A stretch of 64,000 nt of DNA from Zoogloea sp. (GCF_023150065.1 NZ_JAKLLN010000013.1:62001-126000); one strand, 5' to 3'; shown: positions 31,774 to 42,621, counted from the first letter of the stretch. Notes: generated from the sequence alone by a model not told the origin. Numbers and translations: made by a program.

Positions 31774-32838
31774 TTAGCGGACGATCTGGTTGAGGGAGCC
31801 GCTCTTGTAGGCTGCAGCGATCTTGTCCAGGGAGATGGGCTTGATCTTGCTGGCGTTGCCGGCGGTGCCGAAGGCTTCGAAGCGGGCCTTGCACACCAGC
31901 TTGGCGGCTTCGCGGGCGGGCTTGAGGAATTCGCGCGGGTCGAACTTGGAGGGGTTCTCGACGAAGAACTTGCGGATCGCGCCGGTCATGGCCAGGCGGA
32001 TGTCGGTGTCGATGTTGATCTTGCGCACGCCGTACTTGATGCCGCGGACGATCTCCTCGACGGGCACGCCGTAGGTTTCCTTCATGTCGCCGCCGTACTC
32101 GCGGATGATCTCGAGGAGCTCCTGGGGCACCGAGGAGGAGCCGTGCATCACCAGGTGGGTGTTGGGGATGCGGGCGTTGATGGCCTTGATGCGCTCGATG
32201 GCGAGGATGTCGCCGGTGGGCTTGCGGGTGAACTTGTAGGCGCCGTGGCTGGTGCCGATGGCGATGGCCAGGGCGTCCACGTTGGTCTGGCGCACGAAGT
32301 CGGCGGCCTGGTCGGGGTCGGTGAGCATCTGGGAGTGGTCCAGGGTGCCTTCGGCGCCGATGCCGTCTTCCTCGCCGGCCTGGCCGGTCTCGAGGGAGCC
32401 CAGGCAACCCAGCTCGCCTTCGACGCTGACGCCGATGGCGTGGGACAGCTCGACCACGCGGCGGGTCACGTCCACGTTGTATTCGTAGGAGGACGGGGTC
32501 TTGCCGTCTTCCATCAGGGAGCCGTCCATCATCACCGAGGAGAAGCCGGAGCGGATGGCGCCCTGGCAGATGGCGGGGGACTGGCCGTGGTCCTGGTGCA
32601 TGACCACGGGGATGTGCGGGTAGGCTTCGACGGCGGCGTCGATGAGGTGGCGCAGGAAGGCTTCGCCGGCGTATTTGCGGGCACCGGCGGAGGCCTGCAT
32701 GATCACCGGGCTGTCGGTTTCCGACGCGGCTTCCATGATGGCCTGGACCTGTTCGAGGTTATTGACGTTGAACGCGGGCAGGCCGTAGCCGTTTTCGGCG
32801 GCGTGGTCGAGAAGCTGGCGCATGGAAACAAGGGACAT
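31774..32838 (-). CDS. fbaA: Class II fructose-bisphosphate aldolase
   Basis: A 354-residue zinc-dependent aldolase of the Calvin-cycle subtype, interconverting fructose-1,6-bisphosphate with dihydroxyacetone phosphate and glyceraldehyde-3-phosphate. Signatures are [40 protein letters not shown] (zinc His and catalytic Asp), [19 protein letters not shown] and [15 protein letters not shown]. The ATG at 32838 is preceded by GGAG; upstream in-frame residues are not family-like. It lies downstream of pyk on the same strand, grouping two glycolytic enzymes. Confidence 0.94.
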   Translation of the reverse strand: MSLVSMRQLLDHAAENGYGLPAFNVNNLEQVQAIMEAASETDSPVIMQASAGARKYAGEAFLRHLIDAAVEAYPHIPVVMHQDHGQSPAICQGAIRSGFSSVMMDGSLMEDGKTPSSYEYNVDVTRRVVELSHAIGVSVEGELGCLGSLETGQAGEEDGIGAEGTLDHSQMLTDPDQAADFVRQTNVDALAIAIGTSHGAYKFTRKPTGDILAIERIKAINARIPNTHLVMHGSSSVPQELLEIIREYGGDMKETYGVPVEEIVRGIKYGVRKINIDTDIRLAMTGAIRKFFVENPSKFDPREFLKPAREAAKLVCKARFEAFGTAGNASKIKPISLDKIAAAYKSGSLNQIVR

Positions 32839-32956
32839 GGTTTTTTCTCCGGGGGCCGGGGCCGGCCTGGTAAAGACGTAAAACCGCAATTCTACCAAGC
32901 CGGCATGCCCCCTGCGCGACCGGCAGGTGAGCATATGTCCCAAATTGTGTTGCCGG

Positions 32957-34402
32957 TCACACCACCCCGGGCTTGGGGGTGTCGCCCACGCGGACGATCT
33001 TCATGGTGTTGGTGCCACCCGCGGCGCCAATGGGCTCGCCGATGGTCAGCACGATGAGGTCGCCGTAATCGACGACGCCCTGCTCGAGCAGGATCTGCTC
33101 GGCTTCCCACAGCATCACGTCGCGGTCGGCGTGCAGCTGCGACATCAGCAGCGGATAGACCTCCCGGTAGAGGGTCATCTGGTTGCGTGCCGACACCTCG
33201 GGGGTGAGGGCGTAGATGGGCACGCCACTGTTGAGGCGGCTCATCCACAGGGCGGTGGAGCCGGTCTGGGTGAGGGAGGCGATGGCCTTGACCTTGAGGT
33301 GGTAGGCGGTCCACATGGCGGCCATGGCGATGGACTGGTCGATGCGCGTGAAGATGCGGTCGAGGAAGTCCCGGTCCATGGTGACCTCGGCGGATTTCTC
33401 GGCTTCCAGGCAGATCCGCGACATGGATTCGACCACCTCGACCGGGAACTTGCCCGAGGCGGTTTCGGCGGAGAGCATCACCGCGTCGGTGCCGTCGAGC
33501 ACGGCGTTGGCCACGTCGGAGACCTCGGCGCGGGTGGGCACCGGGCTGTGGATCATGGACTCCATCATCTGGGTGGCGGTGATGGCCAGCTTGTTGCGCT
33601 CCCGGGCGGCGCGGATCATGCGTTTCTGCAGGGCCGGCACGGCGGCGTCGCCCACCTCCACGGCCAGGTCGCCCCGGGCCACCATGATGCCGTCGGAGGC
33701 GTCGAGGATCTCCTCGAGGTTGGCGACGGCCTCGGTGCGTTCGATCTTGGCGATGAGCATGGCGCTGCTGCCGGCGGCGCGCAGCAGCTGGCGGGCCATG
33801 TACATGTCGGCGGCGCCCTTGGGGAAGGAGATGGCGACGAAGTCCACGCCGATCAGCGCGGCGGTCTTGATGTCGTCCATGTCCTTGGCGGTGAGGGCCG
33901 GTGCGGTGAGGCCGCCGCCCTGGCGGTTGATGCCCTTGTTGTTGGACAGCTCGCCGCCCACCTTGACCCGGGTGTGGATCTCCTGGCCGAGGACGCGATC
34001 GACGCTGAGCTTGAGGCGGCCGTCGTCCAGCAGCAGCACGTCACCGGGCTTCACGTCCCGGGGCAGGTCCTTGTAGTCGAGGCCGACCCGGTGGGCATTG
34101 CCGGGGCCCGTGAGGGCCGCGTCGAGGATGAAGGCGGCGTCCTTGGCCAGATTGATCTTGCCCTCTTCGAATTTGCCGACTCGGATCTTGGGGCCCTGCA
34201 TGTCGGCCAGGATGCCCACCGGGCGGCCGACCAGCTGGGCGGCTTCACGGATCTGGTTGGCGCGGGCGATGTGGTCCTCGGCTTTGCCGTGGGAGAAATT
34301 CAGGCGCACCACGTCCACGCCGGCGTGGACAAGGCGCTCAAGGGTCTGCAGGTCGGAGGAGGCGGGGCCGAGGGTGGCGACGATCTTGGTGTGGCGGGAC
34401 AT
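32957..34402 (-). CDS. pyk: Pyruvate kinase
   Basis: A 481-residue pyruvate kinase, making pyruvate and ATP from phosphoenolpyruvate and ADP. It has the N-terminal [20 protein letters not shown], the active-site signature [20 protein letters not shown] (with catalytic Lys), [14 protein letters not shown], and [20 protein letters not shown]. The C-terminal regulatory domain is complete. The start at 34402 is fixed by AGGAG; the longer frame to 34468 is untypical. A TAGAAT hexamer about 40 bases upstream may be its -10. Confidence 0.95.
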   Translation of the reverse strand: MSRHTKIVATLGPASSDLQTLERLVHAGVDVVRLNFSHGKAEDHIARANQIREAAQLVGRPVGILADMQGPKIRVGKFEEGKINLAKDAAFILDAALTGPGNAHRVGLDYKDLPRDVKPGDVLLLDDGRLKLSVDRVLGQEIHTRVKVGGELSNNKGINRQGGGLTAPALTAKDMDDIKTAALIGVDFVAISFPKGAADMYMARQLLRAAGSSAMLIAKIERTEAVANLEEILDASDGIMVARGDLAVEVGDAAVPALQKRMIRAARERNKLAITATQMMESMIHSPVPTRAEVSDVANAVLDGTDAVMLSAETASGKFPVEVVESMSRICLEAEKSAEVTMDRDFLDRIFTRIDQSIAMAAMWTAYHLKVKAIASLTQTGSTALWMSRLNSGVPIYALTPEVSARNQMTLYREVYPLLMSQLHADRDVMLWEAEQILLEQGVVDYGDLIVLTIGEPIGAAGGTNTMKIVRVGDTPKPGVV

Positions 34403-34518
34403 GAGGTCTCCTGGTTGTAATTGGTCTGTTCGGCGTGGTGTCGGAGGCGATTCTAGGGCATGGGACATGGCAGCGTGATTGCATCAGGTCAAGCGGCGGG
34501 CTTGCCTGCGGTTTGCCG

Positions 34519-36468
34519 TCACGGTGGGTTGCGCCGCGTGACGGCGCCGCTGGCGCCGTTGCGGCCAATGGATTTGGTGCGATACATGGCGGCGTCGGCG
34601 CGACGCGTGAGGCTGTCGAGATCGGTGCCGTGGTCCGGGTAGAGGGCAATGCCGATGCTGACCGAGACCAGGGCCTCCCGGCCATCCAGGATGAAGGGCG
34701 CGTTGATGGTGCGGCGGATCTTCTCGGCGACGGCGAGGGCTTCGTTCATGCCGCCCATATCATGGAGCAGGGCGGTGAACTCGTCACCCCCCTGGCGGGC
34801 GAGCAGATCACTTGCCCGCAGGCACTGGCGCATGCGTCTTGCCGTCTCGATGAGCAGGGCGTCGCCGGCGGCATGGCCGAGGCTGTCATTCACTTCCTTG
34901 AAGTGGTCCAGGTCCAGGTAGAGCAGGGCGAAACGGCTGTGCTGCCGGCGTGCCATGAGCAGGCTGGTGTTCATCTGGTCCAGGAAGCTGGCCCGGTTGG
35001 CCAGACCGGTAAGGGAGTCGTGGGTGGCCAGGTAGTGGATGCGCTCCTCCGAGGCCTTGCGTTCGGAGATGTCGGTGACGCTCAGGATCACGCTTTGCAG
35101 TCGGCCGTCCTTGTCCAGGTAGGGGGCATCCGTGACGATGGCGGTCAGATAGCTGCCGTCGGCGGTGAGCAGGGTCTGCTCGTAGGTGGCAGGCTCGCCG
35201 CGCAGCAGCCGGGCGAGGAAGCGGCTGCGGCTCGCCGGATCACCAGGGGGCCACAGGGCGGTGAACGGCGTTCCGATCAGGTTGCCTTCCGGATGGCCGA
35301 GGAGGCGCTGCAGGCGTGGGTTGAGGAAGGAAAAATGGAGGTCGGCATCGAGGGCGGCAATGCCGTCCCGCGACTGATTGACCAGGGTGCTGTAACGGGC
35401 CTCGCTGCTGCGCAGGGAGTTGCCGATGCGATCAAGCTCCCGGGCCCGTGAGCGGGCGCTGGCCAGGGAAAGGGTGAGCAGGACGAGCAGGCCGCAGATC
35501 AGCACGATGGACCCAGTCTCCAGCCGATTGCCGGCGGCATGGCTGGGGGCCAGGCGCGGCGTGCTGTCGAACGCCAGGGTCCAGACCCTGCTGTCCAGCT
35601 CCAGCAGGGTCCGGTCGCTGAGCTCCGCGGTGTCGTCTGCGTCCGGGTGGCTGTCGAAGAGCAGGGCCTCGGGTTTCGTGTCGTGGCCATCGTAGATGCG
35701 CAGCCGGATGCGCGGCCCGGCATTGCCCAGGGTGCCGGCGATCAGATCGTTCATGCGGAAGGGGCTGTAGACCCAGCCGAGAAACGCGCGCTCGCGCTGG
35801 GCCGGGGTCCCCAGGTCTACGCCCCGGCGGAATACGGGCACGTAGAGCAGTACGCCGGGCTGTGGGTCGATGGTGGTCTCCTGAACCAGCCGGACCTTGC
35901 CCGACAGGGCCGGCACGCCCAGCTGCAGGGCCCGGGTCATGGCCTCCCGGCGTACCGGCTCGGACAGCATGTCGTAGCCGAAGGCCCGCTGGTTGCGCCA
36001 GTCGAAAGGCTCGATGTAAACGATCGCACCATACTCGCTGCGTGGCCCCGGGGGGCTGACCCGATAGTCAGGGAAGCCCTCGGCGCGGATCCTCTCTTCG
36101 TGGCGGATCAGCTGGTCGGCGTCGACGTGCATGGCAAAGCCGACCCCCTGGATTCCCGGGTAATCCACCGGCAGCTGCAGGGCTTCCACGTAGCTCCGCC
36201 ATTCGCTCCGGGTCACCTCCCTTGAGGCCAGAAACAGGGCGCGGGCGCTGATCAGGACCTGCCGGTAGGCTTTCAGCCGCTCCTCGATGCGCAGCGTCAC
36301 CTCCCCGGTTTCCCGGGCAAACGCGTCCTGCGCGGCCCGCTGGCGGGCCTGCTCCAGCCGATCCACCACGATCAGTCCGATCACGCTCGAGAACAGCAGC
36401 GCGATCAGGGTCGGCACGGCGACGGCTGGCGTCAGCGTGCGAGCGAGCCATCTGGCAAATCCCGGCAT
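34519..36468 (-). CDS. CHASE-PAS-GGDEF diguanylate cyclase
   Basis: A 649-residue membrane sensor. Helix 1 (VAVPTLIALLFSSVIGLIVV) and helix 2 near residue 325 (GSIVLICGLLVLLTLSLAS) bracket a periplasmic CHASE domain (YPGIQGVGFAMHVDADQL; GYDMLSEPVRREAM). A PAS domain with PAC follows (about 350-475; LVNQSRDGIAALDADLHF), then GGDEF (HDSLTGLANRASFL; LARQGGDEFTALLHD). The active-site GGDEF and the RASD inhibitory site five residues before it are intact, so it should make cyclic di-GMP with product inhibition. No EAL domain. The ligand is unknown. Confidence 0.9.
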   Translation of the reverse strand: MPGFARWLARTLTPAVAVPTLIALLFSSVIGLIVVDRLEQARQRAAQDAFARETGEVTLRIEERLKAYRQVLISARALFLASREVTRSEWRSYVEALQLPVDYPGIQGVGFAMHVDADQLIRHEERIRAEGFPDYRVSPPGPRSEYGAIVYIEPFDWRNQRAFGYDMLSEPVRREAMTRALQLGVPALSGKVRLVQETTIDPQPGVLLYVPVFRRGVDLGTPAQRERAFLGWVYSPFRMNDLIAGTLGNAGPRIRLRIYDGHDTKPEALLFDSHPDADDTAELSDRTLLELDSRVWTLAFDSTPRLAPSHAAGNRLETGSIVLICGLLVLLTLSLASARSRARELDRIGNSLRSSEARYSTLVNQSRDGIAALDADLHFSFLNPRLQRLLGHPEGNLIGTPFTALWPPGDPASRSRFLARLLRGEPATYEQTLLTADGSYLTAIVTDAPYLDKDGRLQSVILSVTDISERKASEERIHYLATHDSLTGLANRASFLDQMNTSLLMARRQHSRFALLYLDLDHFKEVNDSLGHAAGDALLIETARRMRQCLRASDLLARQGGDEFTALLHDMGGMNEALAVAEKIRRTINAPFILDGREALVSVSIGIALYPDHGTDLDSLTRRADAAMYRTKSIGRNGASGAVTRRNPP

Positions 36469-36598
36469 GATAGAAGCGCCTCCCTCTGGCTCCCGGGCCC
36501 CGTGCGGGGTCTCCCCCGGTGTGGGCGGAGCCTGTTTCCGGCTTAACGGCAGCGTTGTCGGGAGTTTGATCCTGGTTGTGGATAGTGGTGGAGTGCGC

Positions 36599-36626
36599 AG
36601 ACTTCAAATTCCAGGGGTGTCATAAT
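36599..36626 (+). promoter_or_regulatory. Possible promoter of the rfb operon
   Basis: CATAAT (36621-36626) is a good -10 candidate. The matching -35 (AGACTT, 36599-36604, 16-bp spacer) is weak. It lies 94 bp before rfbB in the only intergenic space between the divergent cyclase gene and the rhamnose operon. Confidence 0.3.
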
Positions 36627-36719
36627 CAGAAGGCTTTACGGAGGCGTTTCGGTACTTGCCGGACGGCCTCCAGCGCGGCCCGCAGGCGGCGCCCATCCGT
36701 GAAACCCTGAGGACCCCCC

Positions 36720-37778
36720 ATGATTCTCGTAACCGGCGGTGCCGGCTTTATCGGTGCAAATTTCGTTCTCGACTGGCTGCGCACAAGCGACGAGCCGGTG
36801 GTGAACCTGGATGCCCTGACCTACGCAGGCAACCTGGAAAACCTGGCTTCCCTCAAGGGTGACCCGCGCCACATCTTCGTGCAGGGCGACATCTGTGACC
36901 GTGAGCTGGTGGATCGCCTGTTTGCTGCACACCATCCCCGGGCCATCGTCCATTTTGCCGCCGAGAGCCACGTGGATCGCAGCATCCATGGTCCTGGTGA
37001 TTTCGTGCGCACCAACGTCAATGGCACCTTCACCCTGCTCGAGGCCGCCCGTGGCCACTGGATGAGCCTGGAGGGTGAGGCCAAGGCGGGCTTCCGCTTC
37101 CACCACGTGAGCACCGACGAGGTGTACGGCTCCCTGGGCCCTACCGATCCGGCCTTCACCGAGACCAAGACCTACGAGCCCAACAGCCCCTACTCGGCCA
37201 GCAAGGCGGCTTCCGACCACCTGGTGCGGGCCTGGCACCACACCTACGGGCTGCCGGTGACCACCAGCAACTGTTCCAACAACTACGGCCCCTACCACTT
37301 CCCCGAAAAGCTCATCCCGCTGATGATCGCCAACGCGCTGGCCGGCAAGCCCCTGCCGGTGTACGGCGACGGCATGCAGATCCGCGACTGGCTCTTCGTC
37401 ACCGACCACTGCTCCGCCATCCGCGCCATCCTGGCCAAGGGCACCCCCGGCGAGGTGTACAACGTGGGCGGCTGGAACGAGAAGCCGAACATCGAGATCG
37501 TGAACACCCTGTGTGCGTTGCTCGATGAGCTCAAGCCCGATCCGGCCGGCAGCTACCGCCGCCTCATCACCTACGTCACCGACCGTCCGGGCCACGACCG
37601 GCGCTACGCCATCGATGCCCGCAAGATCGAGCGCGAGCTGGGCTGGCGTCCGGCCGAGACCTTCGACACGGGCATCCGCAAGACCGTCGAGTGGTATCTG
37701 GCCAACCAGGAATGGGTCGCCCACGTGCAGAGCGGCGCCTACCGGGACTGGGTCGAAACCAACTACGCGGCGCGCTAA
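36720..37778 (+). CDS. rfbB: dTDP-glucose 4,6-dehydratase
   Basis: A 352-residue short-chain dehydrogenase/reductase, the second step of dTDP-L-rhamnose synthesis. It begins with the NAD-binding [20 protein letters not shown] and contains [11 protein letters not shown], the active-site [12 protein letters not shown] and [15 protein letters not shown] (Tyr-x3-Lys), plus [17 protein letters not shown]. It is the first gene of rfbBDAC. Product sugars feed O-antigen or other surface glycans. Confidence 0.96.
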   Translation: MILVTGGAGFIGANFVLDWLRTSDEPVVNLDALTYAGNLENLASLKGDPRHIFVQGDICDRELVDRLFAAHHPRAIVHFAAESHVDRSIHGPGDFVRTNVNGTFTLLEAARGHWMSLEGEAKAGFRFHHVSTDEVYGSLGPTDPAFTETKTYEPNSPYSASKAASDHLVRAWHHTYGLPVTTSNCSNNYGPYHFPEKLIPLMIANALAGKPLPVYGDGMQIRDWLFVTDHCSAIRAILAKGTPGEVYNVGGWNEKPNIEIVNTLCALLDELKPDPAGSYRRLITYVTDRPGHDRRYAIDARKIERELGWRPAETFDTGIRKTVEWYLANQEWVAHVQSGAYRDWVETNYAAR

Positions 37779-37788
37779 GCCTCTTCCG

Positions 37789-38682
37789 ATGAAAATCCTT
37801 CTCTTCGGCAAGAACGGCCAGGTGGGCTGGGAGCTGCAGCGCAGCCTCGCCCCCCTGGGCGAGGTGGTGGCCCTCGATCACGATGGTGCACCGGGCCTTT
37901 CGGGCAACTTTGCCGATCCCGACAGCCTCGCTGCCACCGTGCGTGCGGTCGCCCCCGATCTCATCGTCAATGCTGCCGCCCACACCGCCGTGGACAAGGC
38001 CGAGAGCGAACCCGAGCTGGCCCGCGCCCTCAACGCCCTTGCCCCCGGCGTGCTCGCCCGTGAAGCCGCCGCCAGCGGTGCGCTGCTGGTGCATTACTCC
38101 ACCGACTACGTTTTTGATGGCAGCGGCGATGCCCCCCGCGCCGAGGACGCCCCCACCGAACCCCTGTCGGTGTATGGCCGCACCAAGCTCGAAGGGGAAC
38201 AGCTGATCCGGGCCAGCGGCGCCCGCCACCTCATCTTCCGCACCAGCTGGGTGTACGCCGCCCGGGGCGGCAACTTCGCCAAAACCATGCTCAGGCTCGC
38301 CGCCGAGCGCGACACCCTGACCATCATCGACGACCAGCATGGCGCCCCCACCGGTGCCGACCTGCTGGCCGATGTCAGCGCCCACGCTGCGCGGATGACC
38401 CTGGCCAACCCGGCGCTGGCAGGTACCTATCACCTGGTGGCCGGTGGCGAGACCACCTGGCATGCCTATGCCCGCCATGTCATCGAATTTGCCCGGGCCC
38501 GGGGTGTGCCCATCAAGGTCGCCTCCGAGGCCATCCTCCCGGTGCCCACCAGCGCTTTCCCCACGCCCGCCCGGCGCCCGGCCAACTCCCGGCTCGACAC
38601 CCGCAAGCTCCAGCAGACCTTCGGCCTCAAGCTGCCGGCCTGGCAGCAGGGCGTCGACCGCATGCTCACCGAAATCCTGTAA
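37789..38682 (+). CDS. rfbD: dTDP-4-dehydrorhamnose reductase
   Basis: A 297-residue reductase, the last step to dTDP-L-rhamnose. It has the N-terminal nucleotide-binding LLFGKNGQVGWELQRSL, VNAAAHTAVDKAE, HYSTDYVFDGSGDAPRAEDA and the catalytic VYGRTKLEGEQ (Tyr-x3-Lys), then FRTSWVYAARGGNF. It starts 10 bp after rfbB and ends 12 bp before rfbA. The ATG at 37789 lacks a strong Shine-Dalgarno, and translation is probably helped by the upstream gene. Confidence 0.95.
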   Translation: MKILLFGKNGQVGWELQRSLAPLGEVVALDHDGAPGLSGNFADPDSLAATVRAVAPDLIVNAAAHTAVDKAESEPELARALNALAPGVLAREAAASGALLVHYSTDYVFDGSGDAPRAEDAPTEPLSVYGRTKLEGEQLIRASGARHLIFRTSWVYAARGGNFAKTMLRLAAERDTLTIIDDQHGAPTGADLLADVSAHAARMTLANPALAGTYHLVAGGETTWHAYARHVIEFARARGVPIKVASEAILPVPTSAFPTPARRPANSRLDTRKLQQTFGLKLPAWQQGVDRMLTEIL

Positions 38683-38694
38683 GCGGACCTCCCC

Positions 38695-39579
38695 ATGACC
38701 CAACGCAAAGGCATCATCCTCGCCGGCGGCTCCGGCACCCGGCTGCATCCGGCCACCCTGGCCGTCTCCAAGCAGCTCATCCCGGTTTACGACAAGCCCA
38801 TGATCTACTACCCGCTCAGCACCCTGATGCTGGCGGGCATCCGTGACGTCCTGATCATCTCCACCCCCCAGGACACCCCGCGCTTCCAGCAACTGCTGGG
38901 TGACGGCAGCCAGTGGGGCCTGAACCTGCAATACGCGGTGCAGCCCAGCCCGGACGGCCTGGCCCAGGCTTTCGTGATCGGCGCCGACTTCGTCGGCAAC
39001 GGGCCCAGTGCCCTGGTGCTGGGCGACAACCTTTTTTACGGCCACGAGTTCGGGCGTCAGCTGCAGGCGGCGAGCCGGGGCGAAACCGGCGCCACCGTGT
39101 TCGCCTACCCGGTGCACGACCCGGAGCGCTACGGGGTGGTTGAGTTTGACGCCGCTGGCCGGGCCATCAGCCTGGAAGAGAAGCCCAAGGTGCCCAAGAG
39201 CCGCTACGCCGTCACCGGCCTGTATTTCTACGACAACCGGGTGGTGGATGTGGCCCGGGAGCTCAAGCCGGGCGTGCGCGGCGAGCTGGAGATCACCGAC
39301 GTCAACCGCCAGTACCTCGAATGGGGCGCGCTGGATGTGCAGGTGATGGGCCGAGGCCACGCCTGGCTCGACACCGGCACCCACGAGAGTCTGCTCGAGG
39401 CTGGTCTGTTCATCCAGACCATCGAGAAGCGCCAGGGCCTGAAGATCGCCTGCCCCGAGGAAATCGCCTGGCGCGCAGGCTGGATCAGCGCCGAACATCT
39501 GCAGAAGCTTGCGGCACCGCTGGCCAAAAACGGCTACGGCCAGTACCTTCTGCGCATCCTCGACGACAAAGTGTTCTGA
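38695..39579 (+). CDS. rfbA: Glucose-1-phosphate thymidylyltransferase
   Basis: A 294-residue nucleotidyltransferase making dTDP-glucose from dTTP and glucose-1-phosphate, the first committed step to dTDP-rhamnose. It shows the signature [54 protein letters not shown] and [16 protein letters not shown]. Length is typical. It ends in a four-base overlap with rfbC. Confidence 0.96.
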   Translation: MTQRKGIILAGGSGTRLHPATLAVSKQLIPVYDKPMIYYPLSTLMLAGIRDVLIISTPQDTPRFQQLLGDGSQWGLNLQYAVQPSPDGLAQAFVIGADFVGNGPSALVLGDNLFYGHEFGRQLQAASRGETGATVFAYPVHDPERYGVVEFDAAGRAISLEEKPKVPKSRYAVTGLYFYDNRVVDVARELKPGVRGELEITDVNRQYLEWGALDVQVMGRGHAWLDTGTHESLLEAGLFIQTIEKRQGLKIACPEEIAWRAGWISAEHLQKLAAPLAKNGYGQYLLRILDDKVF

Positions 39580-40124
39580 TGAAAGCCATCCCGACGGCGA
39601 TTGCCGGCCCCCTGATCCTCGAACCGAAGGTCTTCGGCGACGCCCGGGGCTTCTTCATGGAAAGCTACAACGCCCGGGTGTTCCACGAGGCCACCGGGCT
39701 GGACGTGAACTTCGTGCAAGACAACCACTCCCGCTCCGGCAAGGGCGTGCTGCGGGGCCTGCACTACCAGATCCAGCAGTCCCAGGGAAAACTGGTGCGT
39801 GTCGTGCGCGGCTCGGTGTTCGACGTGGTGGTGGATCTGCGTCGTGCCTCGCCCACCTTCGGGCAGTGGGTCGGGGTCGAGCTGTCGGAAGAGAACAACC
39901 GGCAGTTCTGGATTCCGCCGGGCTTTGCCCATGGTTTCCTGGTGACCTCCGACAGTGCCGACTTCCTGTACAAGACCACCGACTACTACGCGCCCGAGCA
40001 CGAGCGCAGCCTGGCCTGGAACGATCCCGATGTGGGCGTCGCCTGGCCCCTCGACGCTGCGCCCCTGCTGTCGGCCAAGGATGTCGCCGGCAAGCCCCTG
40101 GGAGAGTGTGAAACCTTTCCCTGA
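39579..40124 (+). CDS. rfbC: dTDP-4-dehydrorhamnose 3,5-epimerase
   Basis: A 181-residue cupin epimerase, third enzyme of the dTDP-rhamnose pathway. It has EPKVFGDARGFFMESYNARV, FVQDNHSRSGKGVLRGLHYQ (catalytic His), VDLRRASPTFGQWVGVEL and IPPGFAHGFLVTSDSADFLY. It starts inside the rfbA stop (TGATG). This completes rfbBDAC; no glycosyltransferase follows, so the rhamnose is used by enzymes encoded elsewhere. Confidence 0.95.
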   Translation: MKAIPTAIAGPLILEPKVFGDARGFFMESYNARVFHEATGLDVNFVQDNHSRSGKGVLRGLHYQIQQSQGKLVRVVRGSVFDVVVDLRRASPTFGQWVGVELSEENNRQFWIPPGFAHGFLVTSDSADFLYKTTDYYAPEHERSLAWNDPDVGVAWPLDAAPLLSAKDVAGKPLGECETFP

Positions 40125-40160
40125 GGGGCGGCCTTCGACCGGCCTCTGACAATTATTTCT

Positions 40161-40190
40161 TTGTTGGCCCCGCAAGCCCCGCGCGATAAT
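40161..40190 (+). promoter_or_regulatory. Candidate promoter of wecB
   Basis: TTGTTG (40161-40166), an 18-bp spacer and GATAAT (40185-40190) lie 33 bp before the wecB start. The -10 matches five of six bases; the -35 matches three. It would give wecB expression independent of the rfb operon. Confidence 0.45.
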
Positions 40191-40222
40191 GCGCGCCTGT
40201 CATTCCGCCCGTGGAGTCCTGC

Positions 40223-41329
40223 ATGTCCCGTTCCCTCATCTACCTCGTCGCCGGCGCGCGTCCCAACTTCATGAAGATCGCGCCGATCGTGCGAGCCCTG
40301 CAGGCGCGGGCCGATCGCTTCGATTTCCGCATCATCCACACCGGCCAGCACTACGACCGGGAGATGAGCGACGTCTTCTTCGACGAACTGGGCATCCCCA
40401 AGCCCGACTACCACCTGGAAGCCGGCGGCGGCAGCCACGCCACCCAGACCGCCAAGATCATGGTGGCTTTCGAGGAGATCTGCCAGAAGGCCCGCCCCGA
40501 CTGCGTACTGGTGGTGGGCGACGTGAACTCCACCCTGGCCTGCTCCATCGATGCCAAGAAGCTCGATATTCCGGTGGCCCACGTGGAGGCCGGCCTGCGC
40601 AGCGGCGACATGCGCATGCCCGAGGAGATCAACCGCCTGGTGACCGACAGCATCTCCGACTGGTTCTTCTGCACCGAGCCAGCGGGTGTGGACAACCTGC
40701 TGCGTGAAGGCAAGGCCCAGGACGTGGTCTTCCATGTAGGCCATGTGATGGTGGACAACCTGCTGTTCCAGCGCGACAAGCTCGATGCGTCGGACAAGGC
40801 TGGCATGGACACCCAGGCCATCAAGGCCAAGTATCCGAAGTACGGCGTGGTCACCCTGCACCGGCCGTCGAATGTGGACGACGAGGCCAACCTGCGCGGC
40901 ATCGCCGGCGCGCTCAAGCAGATCGCCGCCGACCTGCCGCTGATCTTTCCGGTGCACCCGCGCACCCGCGGCAACCTCGAAAAATTCGGCCTCGACCTGG
41001 GCCCCAACGTGGTGCTGACCAAGCCCCAGTCCTACATGGAGTTCCTCAACCTGTGGAAGGACGCGGCCCTGATCATGACCGACAGCGGCGGCCTGCAGGA
41101 AGAAACCACCGCCCTCGGCATTCCCTGCCTGACCCTGCGCGAGAACACCGAGCGCCCGGTGACCATCGATGAAGGCAGCAACGTGCTGGTGGGTACCGAC
41201 CCGGCGCGCATCCTCGAAGAAGCTGCCAAGGTGCTGGCCGGCCAGGGCAAGCAGGGCCGGCGCCCGGCCCTGTGGGACGGCAAGGCCGCCGAGCGCATCG
41301 TGGCCGATCTGGACCGCCTGCTGCCCTGA
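40223..41329 (+). CDS. wecB: UDP-N-acetylglucosamine 2-epimerase (non-hydrolysing)
   Basis: A 368-residue epimerase forming UDP-N-acetylmannosamine from UDP-GlcNAc, used in surface polysaccharides. It begins LIYLVAGARPNFMKIAPIVR and contains IHTGQHYDREMSDVFFDEL, VVGDVNSTLACSIDAKKL, HVEAGLRSGDMRMPEEINR and MTDSGGLQEETTALGIPCLT. The ATG at 40223 has GGAG upstream; the GTG at 40211 is in frame but less likely. A strong terminator follows. Confidence 0.95.
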   Translation: MSRSLIYLVAGARPNFMKIAPIVRALQARADRFDFRIIHTGQHYDREMSDVFFDELGIPKPDYHLEAGGGSHATQTAKIMVAFEEICQKARPDCVLVVGDVNSTLACSIDAKKLDIPVAHVEAGLRSGDMRMPEEINRLVTDSISDWFFCTEPAGVDNLLREGKAQDVVFHVGHVMVDNLLFQRDKLDASDKAGMDTQAIKAKYPKYGVVTLHRPSNVDDEANLRGIAGALKQIAADLPLIFPVHPRTRGNLEKFGLDLGPNVVLTKPQSYMEFLNLWKDAALIMTDSGGLQEETTALGIPCLTLRENTERPVTIDEGSNVLVGTDPARILEEAAKVLAGQGKQGRRPALWDGKAAERIVADLDRLLP

Positions 41330-41354
41330 GCACTGCTTCAAGGCACTGCCAATG

Positions 41355-41390
41355 AAAAAGCCGCTGGGGGCAACCCGCAGCGGCTTTTTT
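41355..41390. terminator. Bidirectional terminator between wecB and ftsY
   Basis: AAAAAGCCGCTG (41355-41366) pairs with CAGCGGCTTTTT (41378-41389) over an 11-nt loop. The T-run continues to 41390 on the plus strand, and the A-run supplies a T-run on the minus strand. It serves the convergent wecB and ftsY. Confidence 0.85.
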
Positions 41391-41407
41391 GCGTGAGCCT
41401 TCCGGCC

Positions 41408-42523
41408 TCAGGCGGCGGGCGGGGTGCCCGGTTCCTGACCCACCGGGGTGAACAGGGCGTCCACGAACTCCTTCGTCCGGAATACCTGCAGGTCGTCGAT
41501 CTGCTCGCCCACGCCGATGAAGCGCAGGGGCTTGGGGCACTGGCGGGCGATGGCCGCCACCACGCCGCCCTTGGCGGTGCCGTCGAGCTTGGTGAGCACC
41601 AGGCCGGTGACGCCGATGGCGGCGTCGAAGGCCTTGACCTGCTGGATGGCGTTCTGGCCGATGTTGGCGTCCAGCACCAGCAGCACCTCGTGGGGGCCGC
41701 TGGGTTCGGCCTTCTGGATCACCCGACGGACCTTGGCGATCTCTTCCATCAGATGCAGCTGGGTGGGCAGACGACCGGCAGTGTCGGCCAGCACGATGTC
41801 AATGTTGCGGGCCCGCGCCGCGTTGATGGCGTCGAATACCACCGCGGCCGGATCGCCGGACTCCTGGGCGATGACCGCCACGCCATTGCGCTCGCCCCAG
41901 GTCATCAGTTGCTCCCGGGCCGCGGCCCGGAAGGTGTCGCCGGCGGCCAGCAGCACGCTTTTGCCCTGGCTCTGGAAATGCTTGGCCAGCTTGCCGATGG
42001 AGGTGGTCTTGCCCGAGCCGTTGATGCCCGCAATCATGATGATGTAGGGCGTGTGGCCGCTGATCTCGAGGGGTTTCTCGAGGGGGGCGAGGATGTTCAG
42101 CAGGCCTTCGGAGAGCGCCCCCTGGAGCTGGTCGGCCGTCTCCAGCTTGTCGCGCTTCCAGCGCAGGCGCAGCTCCTTGAGGAGGTGCTGGGTGGCTTCG
42201 ACGCCGCAGTCTGCCATCAGCAGGGTCGTTTCCAGTTCTTCGAGGAGGTCTTCGTCGATCTTGCGGCGGCTGAACAGACTGGTCAGGCCGCCAAGGCCAC
42301 CACCGATCTGTTCCCGGGTGCGGGACAGGCCGGCCCGCAGGCGGTCCATCCAGGAGCGTTTCTTTTCGGGTTCGGGCGTGTCGGCCGCAGGGGCGGGGGC
42401 CGTCGCGGCCGGTGCGGCGACCGCTGCCGGGGGGGCAGGGGTGGCTGGAGCGGCTTCAGGGGCTTCGGGCTCCGGAGCCGGTGCGTCGCCCGGCTTCAGG
42501 GCTTTCTTGAGGAAACCAAACAT
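41408..42523 (-). CDS. ftsY: Signal recognition particle receptor FtsY
   Basis: A 371-residue SRP-family GTPase that docks ribosome-SRP complexes at the inner membrane. An Ala/Pro-rich N-terminal A region is followed by the NG domain with [18 protein letters not shown] (P-loop), [19 protein letters not shown] and [19 protein letters not shown]. The first residues ([13 protein letters not shown]) can form a membrane-binding amphipathic helix. It is divergent from the M16 peptidase pair. Confidence 0.96.
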   Translation of the reverse strand: MFGFLKKALKPGDAPAPEPEAPEAAPATPAPPAAVAAPAATAPAPAADTPEPEKKRSWMDRLRAGLSRTREQIGGGLGGLTSLFSRRKIDEDLLEELETTLLMADCGVEATQHLLKELRLRWKRDKLETADQLQGALSEGLLNILAPLEKPLEISGHTPYIIMIAGINGSGKTTSIGKLAKHFQSQGKSVLLAAGDTFRAAAREQLMTWGERNGVAVIAQESGDPAAVVFDAINAARARNIDIVLADTAGRLPTQLHLMEEIAKVRRVIQKAEPSGPHEVLLVLDANIGQNAIQQVKAFDAAIGVTGLVLTKLDGTAKGGVVAAIARQCPKPLRFIGVGEQIDDLQVFRTKEFVDALFTPVGQEPGTPPAA

Positions 42524-42591
42524 GGAGTGGTGAGTCAGAAAGTGGGTCGATCGGGACGAGGCCGGGGGAAAATGCCCCTGCTTTGCCCGGT

Positions 42592-42621
42592 TGGCCGAGC
42601 TGCCGGAATGCCGCTATGATG
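42592..42621 (+). promoter_or_regulatory. Candidate promoter of the M16 peptidase operon
   Basis: TTGGCC (42592-42597), an 18-bp spacer and TATGAT (42616-42621) lie about 60 bp before the first peptidase gene, in the divergent space with ftsY. Agreement with the consensus is fair. Confidence 0.4.

Noticed and set aside
36562-36575. A 14-nt match to the start of 16S rRNA (GAGTTTGATCCTGG)
   Set aside because: No other rRNA sequence follows; it lies in the 5' region between the cyclase and rfbB genes and is most likely chance.
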